Positions 1 to 10,885 of a stretch of DNA of 30,600 nt are shown here, piece by piece. The first letter of the stretch is position 1. Each line of letters starts with the position of its first letter. Source of the DNA: Mesotaenium endlicherianum (Eukaryota; Streptophyta; Zygnematophyceae; Zygnematales; Mesotaeniaceae); the NCBI GenBank assembly GCA_009602735.1, contig WELA01004336.1, positions 452,834 through 483,433 of the forward strand, given 5' to 3'. The position numbers and the translations under genes are program-made. The notes under the pieces were generated by a model. The model made no database searches. It was not told where the DNA came from and was given only the letters and a program-made list of their open reading frames with translations.

Positions 1-115
1 CCCTCCCCCGCCCCCGCCACGGTCCCAGCCTCTTTCTCTCTCTTTATATTTCTCACAACCTGGTGCTTGCGTTTTGAGTATTATGTTTCTCTCTCTCAAG
101 CTCGTCTCTTTTCAG

Positions 116-1315
116 GAGCCCGCTGTTTTTGAAATCAATCTGTCCGAAGGCACACCTTCACCGCAACCTTGGTATGCTGATGAACTCTTGGTGGAATCGG
201 CGCAGATGGTGCCGATGTGATGCAATCAATGATTTCTTCCTGCCTTCCTGCAGCTGGTAGTCGCACTCGACAAGATCCTGCTTTCCCTCCACGTGTCCTC
301 CCCTTCTCGTCCTCTCTTTTCATTGTCTGCGTGCACGCGCCTGTCGCTCTTTGCGTGATTGGCAGGAGCGTCGTGTGGAGGTCCTTCATTGTAATCACGT
401 ATAATGTAATATAATCTTGTTAGTGTAGTATATTATAGTATATGTATAACAGAGGAGGAGTATGTGTGATGGAATCATATGTGCAATGTACGAGTATATA
501 CTATATATAACATAAGGCTATCCTGTGATGACTTGCTGCTCTCATCTGCGCAGCTTCTGCTAGGGTACATGTACCTGGACGGCGAGGGCACCCACCGAGC
601 GGACAACACGGAGGCCGTGAAATGGTTCGTTGCGTGCCCTCCAGATTGGGATTGCGTGTATGCAAGAGGAAGAGGGAGGGCATGTTTGTACTGTACGGCT
701 CCCTTTTTTGTTAGAACCTGCACATGCTAGTGCGAGTGCCTGTGTATGTGCGCGCGTGTGTGTGCATGCGCACACGCGCACACGCGCACGTGTATGTGTG
801 CCTTGTGTGTGTGCGTGTGCATGCGGTGTGCATGTGTATGCGCATACGTGCGTGCGTGCGTGTGCGCGTGTGCGTGTGCGCGCGCGCGTCTCGCACGTGT
901 GTCTTTGCAGGGTGGCTTTATGGGGATGCGAGTTTGCGCGAATGCTTTGCGTGTGGTATGTAGCTGTGGGCTAGCGTCGGAGGAACGCGCGCACTCTGCA
1001 TGCTTGCGTCCTGCGCCTTCTGGTTCTCTCCGCGTTCACTCTGCCGAGAACTGCCGGGCCTACTTCCCGAGGAAAGGCACTGTAGCCTTGCCCGCCCCAG
1101 CGTCAAAGTAGGATACCGCAAGTCCTCACATGCCTGTGGTGTTGGACCTGGGAAATGCCATCTGGCGCAGCATGCGGCGTCTTGTGGTAGATTTGAGCTG
1201 AGACTTTCTTTTTTTCCTGGATTGTGCGATTCTCAGGTTCAAGCTGGCAGCAGATCTGGGGAGCAAGGAGGCCCAGAAGACAGTCGGCTGGCTCTGGAAC
1301 ACCGGCCAGTTCTGA
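116..1315 (+). CDS. Sel1-repeat protein, C-terminal exons (5' end lies outside the window)
   Basis: Sel1 repeats are TPR-like helical pairs used as protein-binding scaffolds, for example in ER-associated degradation adaptors and signalling proteins. The best-supported exons are 554-624 and 1237-1315. Exon 554 follows a CAG acceptor (551-553) and reads LLLGYMYLDGEGT then EAVKW, a textbook Sel1 signature. The final exon follows TTCTCAG (1230-1236) and reads FKLAADLGSKEAQ, ending at TGA 1313-1315. Splicing 624 to 1237 splits the Trp codon as TG|G and restores a continuous WFKLAADLGS repeat, which is strong internal support. The donor GTTCGT (625) is weak but has GT. A probable preceding exon, 116-208, follows TTTTCAG, ends ...ESAQM before GTGCCG, and is in the right phase; this one is less certain. 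An alternative exon at 911-955, with a good acceptor (TTTGCAG) and donor (GTATGT), could be used in some transcripts. Only the end of the protein is visible, so its specific role cannot be assigned. Confidence 0.62.
721..900. repeat. Alternating purine-pyrimidine (TG/CG/CA)n tract within the Sel1-gene intron
   Basis: About 180 bases consist almost wholly of GT, GC, CA and AT dinucleotide steps. They include runs such as gcgcgcgcgc and cacacgcgcacacgcgcac, and self-complementary pieces (tgtgcatgcgcaca). It lies between the donor at 625 and the acceptor at 1236, so it is intronic. Such composition is favourable for left-handed Z-DNA and is usually length-polymorphic. Apparent open frames across it are artefacts of the low-complexity sequence. 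Confidence 0.8.
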
Positions 1316-2166
1316 CGTCTCCCTTCTTTCTGTGTGATGCCCTCTCTAATGTGTGCTTACAACGGCGAATGTGGGAACGGGAGCTCCAGCAGCCTTAGTA
1401 GTGGCTTCTCAAACGGGATTGCATTTTTTGGGGTGACTATTTGAGGATTTGTTATTTCTTTTTTGCAATTTTTTGCAATTTTTGTCTTTACTTTCTGTAG
1501 GACCTGAGACTGTGTTGGAGCTAAAATTAGGACAGGTGGACTTCTTCTGGGGCAGGTGTTGTGTGCAGACGCAGTTATGCCAAGCGTGAATTGGAATTTC
1601 CTTTTCGGCAAATATTTAAAGTTGAGCAATAATGCCAGGGACAGAAGCTTAGAGAACAATTATTCTTGCAGGCGGTCTGTCTGTGCTAAATTTACAACAG
1701 TTTTGAAAGCTGTGGTCATAGTTTCATGAGTTTGAGGGCTTAAGACTGTGATTCAGAAATATGGTATGTAGCATATCTCACATGGTTATTATAGATTCTG
1801 TTGCAGCGGCTGTTTCTCAAATCACTCGCTGGGCTGCGATGGGACTCATCAACAGGTCTTATGCTTTTAATAGTAGTAGTCCAGATTTCAAAGTTTATTG
1901 TTAAAGTAACCGTGTTGGGCTTGCTCAGTGGAAGTACAGTTGACTTCTAAAATTGATGCAGGCTCTCATCACTACCATCACATGCGCTCTCATGGACGTC
2001 TGCTACATTCTGATGGTTTTAGCTTTTACATGACGCCCTATGTCAGTACTTAAGTGCAGACCATCGTGTCGAACCAAACGGTGCTTACACAGGATGTAAG
2101 ACGCAGCTGCACCTGGACTTTTTGGGCTCTCGTGAGTTTCTTCAATCTTGCTACCTGTTTCATGCG
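1316..2166. other. 3' flank of the Sel1-repeat gene, no gene seen
   Basis: After the TGA at 1315 the sequence becomes AT-rich with T-runs (about 1450-1490). No frame shows coding character and no RNA gene was recognised. The first part is presumably 3' UTR. A poly(A) signal cannot be placed with confidence. Confidence 0.4.
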
Positions 2167-2357
2167 GTACAAGATCACGTATGCAAGTTGGCCTCTTTTT
2201 CTTGGAAGGGATGCCCTTGATAGCCTGTTGATTATCTGAAAAAATCTCATAGCTTTCTAATTGCCAGATCGTCATAAACGGGATAGTTTGGTTAGATGAA
2301 AGATTAATTTTAGAGATTAATTTTAGAATTTGGACAAGGAAATAAGGCAGGACTAGT
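2167..2357. repeat. Diverged tandem repeat, copy 1 (~191 bp)
   Basis: It starts with gtacaagatcacgtatgcaag and contains the block gcccttgatagcctgttga, then tagctttctaattgccaga, gggatagtttg and aaggcaggactag. The same blocks recur in the same order at 2382-2561. This copy has an extra short internal duplication (agattaattttag twice, near 2300-2330). No protein is encoded. Confidence 0.8.
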
Positions 2358-2381
2358 CATACGTCATATTGCAAACAAGTC

Positions 2382-2561
2382 GTACAAGGTCATGGATGCA
2401 AGTGCGCCTCTTTCTTCGTTGACTGGACGCCCTTGATAGCCTGTTGACTATCTTTAATAACCTTGTAGCTTTCTGATTGCTAGATACTTGAAAAAGAGAT
2501 AGTTTGAAAAGACGAAGACTAAACTAAAGAATTGGGCAAAGAAACAAGGCAGCCCTAGCTC
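2382..2561. repeat. Diverged tandem repeat, copy 2 (~180 bp)
   Basis: It repeats the order of copy 1: gtacaaggtcatggatgcaag, gcccttgatagcctgttga, tagctttctgattgctaga, gagatagtttg and aaggcagccctag. Many substitutions and small indels separate the copies, so this is an old duplication, or two remnants of one repetitive family, rather than a fresh event. The start-to-start spacing is about 215 bp. Confidence 0.8.
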
Positions 2562-3481
2562 TGCATAATAATGCATGTATGTGTTCGCAAATTTTCTTCA
2601 TCAGTTTCTTTAAGATATTATGCTGTAAAGAAGGAATACAACGTGATCATGGGCGTGCAGAGACTATAATTCCTTCCCGGCTTTGACAATTGTCAAGATT
2701 TATCAAGAAAAACGGATAATATCAACATATGGGCATAAGAAGAGCACGTCCTATCACTTGCAACCGCAGACATGGAAACAAGAAAATATTTACACAGTCA
2801 GCTTATGTGACATTTTTTTTTGATCACTTTTTGAGCATGATGCCAAAACTTGATACCTGACAGGTTACAGTGGATTACAGAGTGATAAAGCTAATCACTA
2901 GGGTTGTGACTTGGGTCTACTCTAAGTCCTAAGGACTACCTAAGATTTACACTACCTACCAGCCCTAAAGGGTGGCTAGCTGTTATGGGACCAATGATCA
3001 CCAAAAGGAATATTCTCAAAAAAATTGTATACATGTCAAAACATAACCCCCGCGTGTGTCGCTTACAGGGCTGCCGAGAAGGACCACCCCATTTGGCGTT
3101 TATGAATGTCAAATACCCCCTACTAACCACCTCTGTAGCATAAAGGAACACCAGGTCCAATGCATGACCTCCAGAATGCCTCCCACCCCCCTTCAAAGAT
3201 TTTGCAGTGGAACTGGTGCTGCTGCAAAGGCCTGCCCACCCAGGCTCGTCCTACAAGTCCCCTCCCTGCCCCTGGGAAATCGTATATACATCCTTCGCAT
3301 GTGCATGCTGAAGCATTCACAGAGTTCGTGAACAGCCTCTTGTGGATCCTCTAGCTACCAGGACATTTGTCCTACCTTGTCAATGTCATCTAAGTTGAGA
3401 AGAGGGAACAAGACGTAAAATGGAATAAAAAAGGGTAAAAATCCCCCAGCTCGCCAGCTCGGCGCTCACGCCACCTCCTCC
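2562..3481. other. Intergenic, includes the presumed 3' UTR of the minus-strand kinase; no gene seen
   Basis: This is AT-rich sequence with no frame of coding character. The part nearest 3481 should be transcribed as 3' UTR of the kinase on the minus strand. Short open frames at 2936-3354 on both strands have no recognisable domain and overlap each other in opposite directions. Confidence 0.4.
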
Positions 3482-5005
3482 TCAAGCCGTCATGCAAGCC
3501 CCAAGGCTGCCGGCAGTCGCTGTCACGTCGCTCGACTTTGCACGCTTCTCAGCAAGCTCCAGGGGGCCCCGCGGAGACTGCACGGGGCTGTAGCAGGAGC
3601 TTTCCGATCCGTCCGATCCGTCAGAGAACGCCAGCGAGGTCGCCCTCTGCAGCTCAGTCTTAGCTCCCAGCCTCCCCAGATCCGTGTGGAAGCTGAAGGA
3701 CGTGCGCGTCTCCATTGCGCCACTTGACAGATCACTTGGCAGGCAGCTGCTCGCCGTCTCCTCAGGGCAGCTCGCGTCAGTCTCAGGGCCGTGGCTGCTA
3801 TGGCTGGGGACAGCGCCTGTTGATTTTCGAGGGGAAGGAATCTCAGGGGCATCGTTACCACTGGCTTCCCTCTTCCTCCTCTCCAGCTCCCTGCTGGTCC
3901 TGTGAGTGTGAGGACTGACATCATTTCCGGCCGCAGGGGCGCGGAACTTCTGGCACCATGGATGGCTGAGGATCTGCGGGGCTGTGGGCCGCTTCCGGGT
4001 GTCAGCGGACAAGAGCCTGCGGACCAGACATTTGGCCTCGGGAGAGACCCCCTTCCAGACGTCTCCCTCCATGTCGATCTTTCCCGCCACAATCGCATCG
4101 AACGTCTCGGCGTCAGTCCTCCCCCAAAACGGAGGGGCCCCGCAGAGCAGAATGTACAATATCACTCCCAGCGACCAGATGTCTGCTGCCTGGCCGTACT
4201 TCCCAAGGAGAACTTCCGGTGCCATATAGAATGGAGAGCCTGCCACGCCGTGAATCCTTCTCCTGGAATCGAGGAAGACAGCCAGGCCAAAGTCGGCCAG
4301 CTTCACTGCCGGGTGGGCTTCCCCTTCGCGAGGTTTGGAAACCAGCAGAACATTTTCGGGCTTCAGGTCTCTGTGCATCACGCCTTTGGCGTGGCACTTA
4401 ACCACCGCCGCCACAATATCTCTGAAAACAGAAGCAGCGTCCTGCTCGTTGTATCTCTTCCTCTTCACTATCTCGTCAAAAAGCTCCCCGCCTCTGCAAA
4501 GCTCCATGACAATGTGCACACTCTCTGCATCCTCGTAGACGCCCTGGACCTCCACTATGTGTGCCTGCCCGCTCAGCTTTGTCAACACCTCGACCTCTCT
4601 TCTGAGCTCCATCACGTCCACATGGCTTCTTAAGTGCCTCTTCTCTACGGTCTTGCAAGCAAACCTCTCCTTGGTCCTATTGTTGACACATGCCCTGACT
4701 AGACCAAACTGACCTCGGCCAAGTTCCTCATGTAACGTATACAACGATCTCAGGTCCTCTGTGGCGTATTGCAATATACTTGAGGCCTTGTGGTTCAGTG
4801 GCGACGCCCAAGAAGTGGCAGCCGAATCATTAAACCTGACATCTCCTCCTCCATGGTGATCTAGCTCAGCCATTTTGAGCTCTATACCCATGCTTTCTGT
4901 ATGGGCAGAAAGAAACTTCCTTCTCTTCTTGATCGGTAGAACGGGCAGAGGCTTTGAGCTATTATCTTCTGGCAATCTTGGTTCAGCCGTGCACGTCAGG
5001 GCCAT
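3482..5005 (-). CDS. PEPRK2-like / CDPK-related Ser/Thr protein kinase (507 aa, single exon)
   Basis: It transfers phosphate from ATP to Ser/Thr residues; the target is unknown. All core motifs are present, numbered from the ATG at 5005-5003: glycine loop GRGQFG 96-101, ATP lysine K118, helix-C glutamate E137, HRD 211-213, LKPEN with N218, DFG 238-240, APE 262-264. The kinase domain spans about 89-354. The loop GVAGSPFYMAPEVL and the segment around VWKGVS resemble plant PEPRK2 (phosphoenolpyruvate carboxylase kinase-related kinase), family knowledge recalled rather than searched. There are no EF-hands, so direct calcium binding as in CDPKs is not expected. A basic KKRRKF motif near residue 26 could be a nuclear localisation signal. 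The tail (about 355-507) is Ser-rich and probably disordered. The start is ATG 5005 because the frame continues upstream only to a TTG. G at -3 and G at +4 fit a favourable initiation context. It is divergent from the paralogous kinase at 10886. Confidence 0.9.
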   Translation of the reverse strand: MALTCTAEPRLPEDNSSKPLPVLPIKKRRKFLSAHTESMGIELKMAELDHHGGGDVRFNDSAATSWASPLNHKASSILQYATEDLRSLYTLHEELGRGQFGLVRACVNNRTKERFACKTVEKRHLRSHVDVMELRREVEVLTKLSGQAHIVEVQGVYEDAESVHIVMELCRGGELFDEIVKRKRYNEQDAASVFRDIVAAVVKCHAKGVMHRDLKPENVLLVSKPREGEAHPAVKLADFGLAVFLDSRRRIHGVAGSPFYMAPEVLLGKYGQAADIWSLGVILYILLCGAPPFWGRTDAETFDAIVAGKIDMEGDVWKGVSPEAKCLVRRLLSADTRKRPTAPQILSHPWCQKFRAPAAGNDVSPHTHRTSRELERRKREASGNDAPEIPSPRKSTGAVPSHSSHGPETDASCPEETASSCLPSDLSSGAMETRTSFSFHTDLGRLGAKTELQRATSLAFSDGSDGSESSCYSPVQSPRGPLELAEKRAKSSDVTATAGSLGACMTA

Positions 5006-5618
5006 CACCCAGTGTCCAGCTCGCGGGGCACCTCGGATGCCCTCGGCGCCTCTCAATACCTAACAATCAAACCGTAGAAAGACGCTCTTCTCGACACCAG
5101 AAACCGCTTCACGCCAGAATCAATCTGGGGCTTTATGGAGACAACTGACTGCGATAGACGAAGTGTGCACTTTGTTACTATCAAGCCAAGAGCTCAACAG
5201 TCGCATCTGGGTTGGAGACAAGGCGATGTGCGACGGTGCAATTTCGTGTAACATAACCAACCTCAGCCAATCAGTGGGGTTTACGTGGAGATTGTGCGAC
5301 TGACAGCAGGCCTTCAAATGAACTGTAATCGACAGCACCTTAACTGCTTCACTACATCTGCGAAAAGTCTCGAAGGAGCTGCCATAACATGTCGTCAGAA
5401 GATATCGCGATGCGACAAAAGCGGTCTCGCGCTGACAGCAGGCAGCCACTTCGCTGACAAGTGGTCAATCTGAAGGCCTCAAAATCGTTAGGAGCTTGTA
5501 CACAGCCGCGTACAAGACAGACAACATGCGACTGCCATTTGTAGTCTTTCTATTCATTCTCTAGTCCTTCGATCCCGTTCGACCCTGACATACTTCACCT
5601 CAAATCGACCCCTTCCCC

Positions 5619-5630
5619 GATTTTATAACC
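5619..5630 (-). promoter_or_regulatory. Candidate TATA box upstream of the minus-strand kinase
   Basis: On the minus strand the sequence reads GGTTATAAAATCGG, a good TATA match, about 615 bases upstream of the kinase ATG and in the correct orientation. It would imply a long 5' UTR or a 5' UTR intron. This is a consensus match only, and AT-rich flanks make chance matches likely. Confidence 0.25.
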
Positions 5631-8600
5631 TGCTCATAATAGCCGTCGATTATGCTCACGACGTGCTTTTCGAGCACTTTCGAGTGCTTTGCGTGACGAG
5701 GAAGGACAGGATACAACTGCAAGGAGACAAGACAACCAGGAACAAAGAAACAGCGCGAAGCAGACTGGAGAAGTGTAGGAGAAGGGTCGAGTGCACCTTT
5801 GAAGTTTGAATTGGTGGCATCGATTAGCGTTCACGCGATTGACTGCAAAAGAGTGTCCACGTCTGCGAAAAGTGCAGTGCACGTCACTGCAGCAGTACAT
5901 ATGGCTGGGTGGCAAAATAAGCGACTCTAAGTTTATACTGGCCGGACACCTGTTGGCTATAGAGAGACTGGAAAATGAATGGCAGCTTCACGACCAAGTA
6001 TTTGATACGAAAATCTAGGCGAAGATATATGCTTTCGCGCCCTTTTTCGAACTTTCAAGCTTTAGGGATCTGCTGCGGCGGCCTGCTTCATGCTCAGTAA
6101 TGTTTAGTGCTCAATGCTGCTCAGTGCTCACGCAGGCCGTTTGCTCATGTGGCACTTAGGCTGATACCCCGACCGGCCCCAACACAGTCCGACTCCGACA
6201 TTCCAATCTTCCACTGTCACGTCACAGAACAGCCAATTGCCTACCACCGAGTCCCGACTACACCATAGTATGCGGTCCGTGAAACAGTCATCATTCAGCG
6301 CTTTCCACTCGACTGGCACTACAGAGTGGCAACTGGAAGCAGTGGGAGCAATGCAAAGCTGGCAAGAATTACGCGCACAGACGCGCACCTACCGCCGATT
6401 TGACGCCTGGGTGCGACTTGCTGCACCGTATAACTCGCGAGTGGGTGCGACTCGCGAGTGGGTGCGAGTGGATACGAGGGGGTGCGAGGGACCGCCTGGC
6501 GACACACTCAAAAGTGTTTTTCGGTTAGCAGATACATTTCATATAATACTCTAGTCGGCAATAATCAATGTCGCCCATTTTTAGCAACTAACACGAAATT
6601 TATTTGTTACCCCGCAAGGGACATCAGTATAAATACTGAAATCAGTTGTGTACAATAATCAAAAAAAGAAACTAGGGTAGAACATTGGTTGCGCGCAGAG
6701 GCTTGCGGGCAATTTCAGGGTCAACTAATCAAAGAGGCGAAAAATTTGGCGGCCGCACTTACAAGATGGTGAAAATATTTATGACTAGGGGAAGGTTGCG
6801 ACATTTATGAACTGTCAATTATATATTTATGTTTTACATAGAAAATCACTTTTTCCATCTCGGTACATACTGTTGAAGACAAGAATGTTTAAGTAAGGTT
6901 AGTCTAGTGTTTACCTTCATTATCCCCATATAATACAACATGATTGACGTATGAGATCCATCCAAGAGAGTTTGATGAAAATACGTCAAATTTACAAAAT
7001 GAAAATGTGCAAGAGCCGGGCAAAATCAATCAACCATTTTGGCGATGGAGTTGGGTCCCAACTCGCTTTTCCAAATGGACCCACTCTGGGCACTTCAACA
7101 CAAAAGTTACAGCATGAATGTATTCCCAACAACTAGGTTGACTCCAGCACGATAAAGTAGACTGCCGGTCGGAACATGAAACTTCCATTCAAATCGAATT
7201 TGAAAACATAAGTCTTCACTAGCCGACGACCTTTTTACCATGTCTGGAAGTCGTCGACAAAGTCCGACATTTGATTTCTACTTTTCACAGAGTCGATTGA
7301 GATGGGCAATCATTCGTGTAGAAGTTAATTAGTATTGCAACACACTATCTTTGACACAACTGCACCACGTCACGTCATAAACGACAACGGCTCTAAATGT
7401 CATGGCTCAGAGTAGTTTATAACACCAACATGTCTTGCAAGTTAATCCGATTGGATTTTACGACAGCGTCCATAAACTCCACGTCCAGAATATGCTTTTG
7501 AGAAGTGGGACAATCAGTAGGTTTCATTGGTCCTTAGTCAATGTTCAACCTGATTGTCGACATCATGCTATTTTCACACTTATTTGATCACGCTGCCAAA
7601 TCATATAACAAAAAGTGCCGAATAATATATTATTCTTGAAACATTCCACTAAAATCTGATTGTGCATTGAAAAGTAGGTGTGGGCACAACTTACGAAATC
7701 ATTAATTTTTAATGTTTTTGGATATGTAAATTTGTGTGAACCAATCACAACCAATTACAAAGACAACCTTATACTTCTAGTAACCACGTTAAAATTACTT
7801 CTCATAATTTGACAATTAAGCGTGAAAGGACTTTAGGCGTTTTGAAGGCGTTATTAATCATTCAAAAATGTTAAAAGCAGAATGGAGGTGCTGCAAAAAT
7901 TATGCCACGTTGGTCTTTCTACTAGTGAGATCGTGCACACATACATTGAGAATTACATTTTTGGATTTGATTTTTGATTTGATTCCTCCAGCATGAAAAT
8001 TTAGTGTGTACAGTAGACCATTTGCTAGTAATTTGTTTAAGCAATCACGAATAATTGCGACGTGCCGGGTGACTATTTTCAAGGTGCAATAAAAAGATAG
8101 ATATCTCTAGAGGACGTTCAAGTTTCTTGCTGCTTGTTTCTATTCATGTAAGAAATATTTGTATCATTTGCGTCGATCATAAAAGAAAGTGATTTTGATT
8201 GCAGAAAGTTGTGCTGCGGCCTGATCTCTAGTAAGAATATCATAAATAGTCATAGATTTGAGAGCGCTTTCCTATACACCTCATTTGGCCATCATTTCAA
8301 GAATCACCTCACATGTTGTGAAATGCAGAGTATGGAAGACAATTATTTATGTGTGTGTCTGGAATTTACAATTATTACGCTCAAGATGTTGAAACTCAAG
8401 GGACTTGTGTAGGACGTATATCAACAAGGAAGTACGTGGTTGTGTTCCACAATTCGCAAGCTTACCTCACGATCTTAATGACTTCTTAGATTTTTTTTCA
8501 AAAATAAAGTTTTTGTGATTGTACTTTGTAGAATGCATTTATAAAAATGGGTGATTGTACGAGAGAAGTATTATTTTGTACCTCTTGAGTTGCACAATGA

Positions 8601-10885
8601 CATGGATGTCAACGCTGAAAATTTGTATTGCCCCACACATAAGCTCGCCTTGGAGATGGTCAACTTAAGCTTAGGTTGCAATTTGCATTGAATCAGCGGT
8701 TCAAAGTTATAATTTCTTTCATTCATGTGAACTCATGCTGGCTTACTTAGTATACAAGGGAAGAACGTTGGAAGTGGGTCAATGCATGGGAAAAGGAAAC
8801 CAGAAGAGGTAGTTGACATCACCCGTGGCTGGTTGGAAACTTGGAAGGCCCTAAACCCGAAGTACGACCTTGTACGAGTATCGTGCCGTAAGATTATGTA
8901 GTACGATAAATACAATCCTATCTCCGATATAAATGGAAGGACCACTGCTGACCAATGCTTACCGGCACCTTACCCAACCTTACCGGTACGTGAACCATCT
9001 TTACCAGAAGATGACGGTAGATAAAAAAGAGAGTGGCTGGGATTCGATGGAGTCAGGGACGGAACACATCAAGTTTTCGGTTTGATCGTATCAATCAGTA
9101 TCAATTGTTCCGGACTGGTTGGCCCGTATGCAGTTGTACGCATTGACCACCATCGACCGCCATAGAGTTTTTTGTAGACGGATTTCTTACACGGGCTTCA
9201 ACGCTTTTGACAACTTGCACTCCTTCGCACCAACCAGCATCAACCAGCTACGCACCAATTCACGAATCTCACGAGTTTCATCTTTTGGAATGTCCGATGC
9301 AGACAGACTCAGGCATGATCAAAGGAAAGAAGCTCTGTGGCATTCAAAAATGACGCGCTAATTTCACGCTGGATAACTTGAGCACAGATGAAAGTTCTTT
9401 CCACGTGGCTCTTCGAGACTACTGGAATCTGGAACGATCAGACCCCAGAGAAGAGGTGAGTCATTACTGTGTGATGATGACAAAAGGGCTCCTTTAACTT
9501 TCTCAACCAACCCCTCAACTGCGCACACATCACATATTCACAATGCGTCATAGTATGCGTAGATAAAAGTTTCTAACATTATCTTACGGCCTTCAATGCC
9601 AGACTGTCCACATCATCACTTTCTAATTCAATAAAGGCCAAAAATGGTGAAAGAGAGTGAAGAAATGGTCGAGCCTGTACAAAATTGTGCGCTGCAGCTT
9701 CAACCTCTTTCAATCTACCCCGGTCCCATGTCTGCTTCAGTCTTGGTCAGTCTGCTTCAATCAGCTTCAGTCATAAAAGCAGGCCAGCTTCAGCCAGTGG
9801 TGGCCCACTTCGGCCACCTCCGCGGCGCTAAGATCGTTCTTGATTTTCCTTGATTTGCAAATTGTGTCGAGCAGAAAGCATTGCGAAGCACGACCGAACG
9901 GCCATAAACCGACAAATTTGACGGGTCAGTCTGTCGTCAACCTTGTGGTCAGCAATTCGTCCTCGCATATCCACATCCATCACCGCCGCTGACAGGTACC
10001 GTGACACCTCTCCAGCTCTCCAAAGATCATGGGACCATGGGACGGTTCTTTAAAATTATCGGCTCCTGCTTTCCCTGGGCCGCTCGTTACATGTTTCTGA
10101 CTTCGCCGCGCTCGGCCCCTGACCAGCCATGACCTTATCGCCCCAGCTGACGGAATTTGATCGTAAGATGGGATGGCGTTACTGGGCGTTACGGGGGCAA
10201 ACAAAGTCCAAGCCAGGGCAAAATCGAGGGGACGCAATCAAAGCAGGCGGCCAACTGCGGCCAACTTTGAAGTTCAAAACTTCACGAGGCGTCCGCAGAC
10301 AATCCGAAGGAAAAGGATGGCAGATCTCACTGAGCATGGATCTGATCATTGATGTCTTCCCTCCAAGGGATGCACGCCCCTTCAGTCGACGTCCGGTGTA
10401 AGGGTCGAAGGGCAGCCCAGCATGTCAAGCTCACAGCCAAGCAGTGTGGCTGCATTACGATTCAACATTTTCCGGAATACCCCACGTTGTTAACTGTAGT
10501 GTGCGGAGCAAATAATCTTCTGGTTACATTTTGACCAGTTTTACGTCTGTCTGTCTTGTTGGAAGTTCCGACCGGATCAGATTTGTGAGAGCATTCTGCT
10601 CGCATTCTCGATTTATTAATAGGTCAAGCTGGCCAGAGGTAGCAACGTCGTCTCGAAACTTACCGTGTATTGCACTCTGGTCGTTTGTGTCGTCGAAAGT
10701 ACGAATTCTCACAAGGCTGTTAGTTCTGTTGTCGCCGCATTTTGCCGACCTGTCCGCCGAGAGAGGGTTTCCTTAGCAAACCTTCAGTTAGTGTTACGAA
10801 AGGGGCCCTGAGGCAAACTCCGTGATCGCCAAAGAATGCCGAGCGTCTAGTTCTTGGAGACAGTCCCTGTGCACGTCCTCTGGGC
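5631..10885. other. Long intergenic region between the divergent kinases, mainly AT-rich
   Basis: About 5.2 kb with no coding frame I can support; all open frames are under about 110 codons and lack recognisable domains. It contains a short tandem repeat at 6433-6487. It also has a cluster of TGCTCA-like words at 6090-6130, flanked by an inverted pair (cggcctgc at 6079-6086, gcaggccg at 6132-6139). A cluster of GCTTCAGTC-like words lies at about 9730-9790. From about 9.9 kb the sequence becomes less AT-rich toward the second kinase, where its promoter and 5' UTR should lie. No transposase, reverse transcriptase or RNA gene was recognised. Confidence 0.45.
6433..6487. repeat. Short tandem repeat, unit about 18 bp (ctcgcgagtgggtgcga)
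   Basis: Two near-perfect copies of ctcgcgagtgggtgcga are followed by degenerate units (gtggatacgagg, gggtgcgaggg). The unit contains the palindrome ctcgcgag. It is intergenic and no function is inferred. Confidence 0.7.

Noticed and set aside
711..1111. Overlapping Cys/Val/Arg- or His/Thr-rich open frames on both strands
   Set aside because: Produced by the TG/CG repeat; composition is dictated by the dinucleotide pattern.
3902..4633. A 243-codon plus-strand open frame
   Set aside because: It is antisense to the first kinase's catalytic domain and has no domain of its own.
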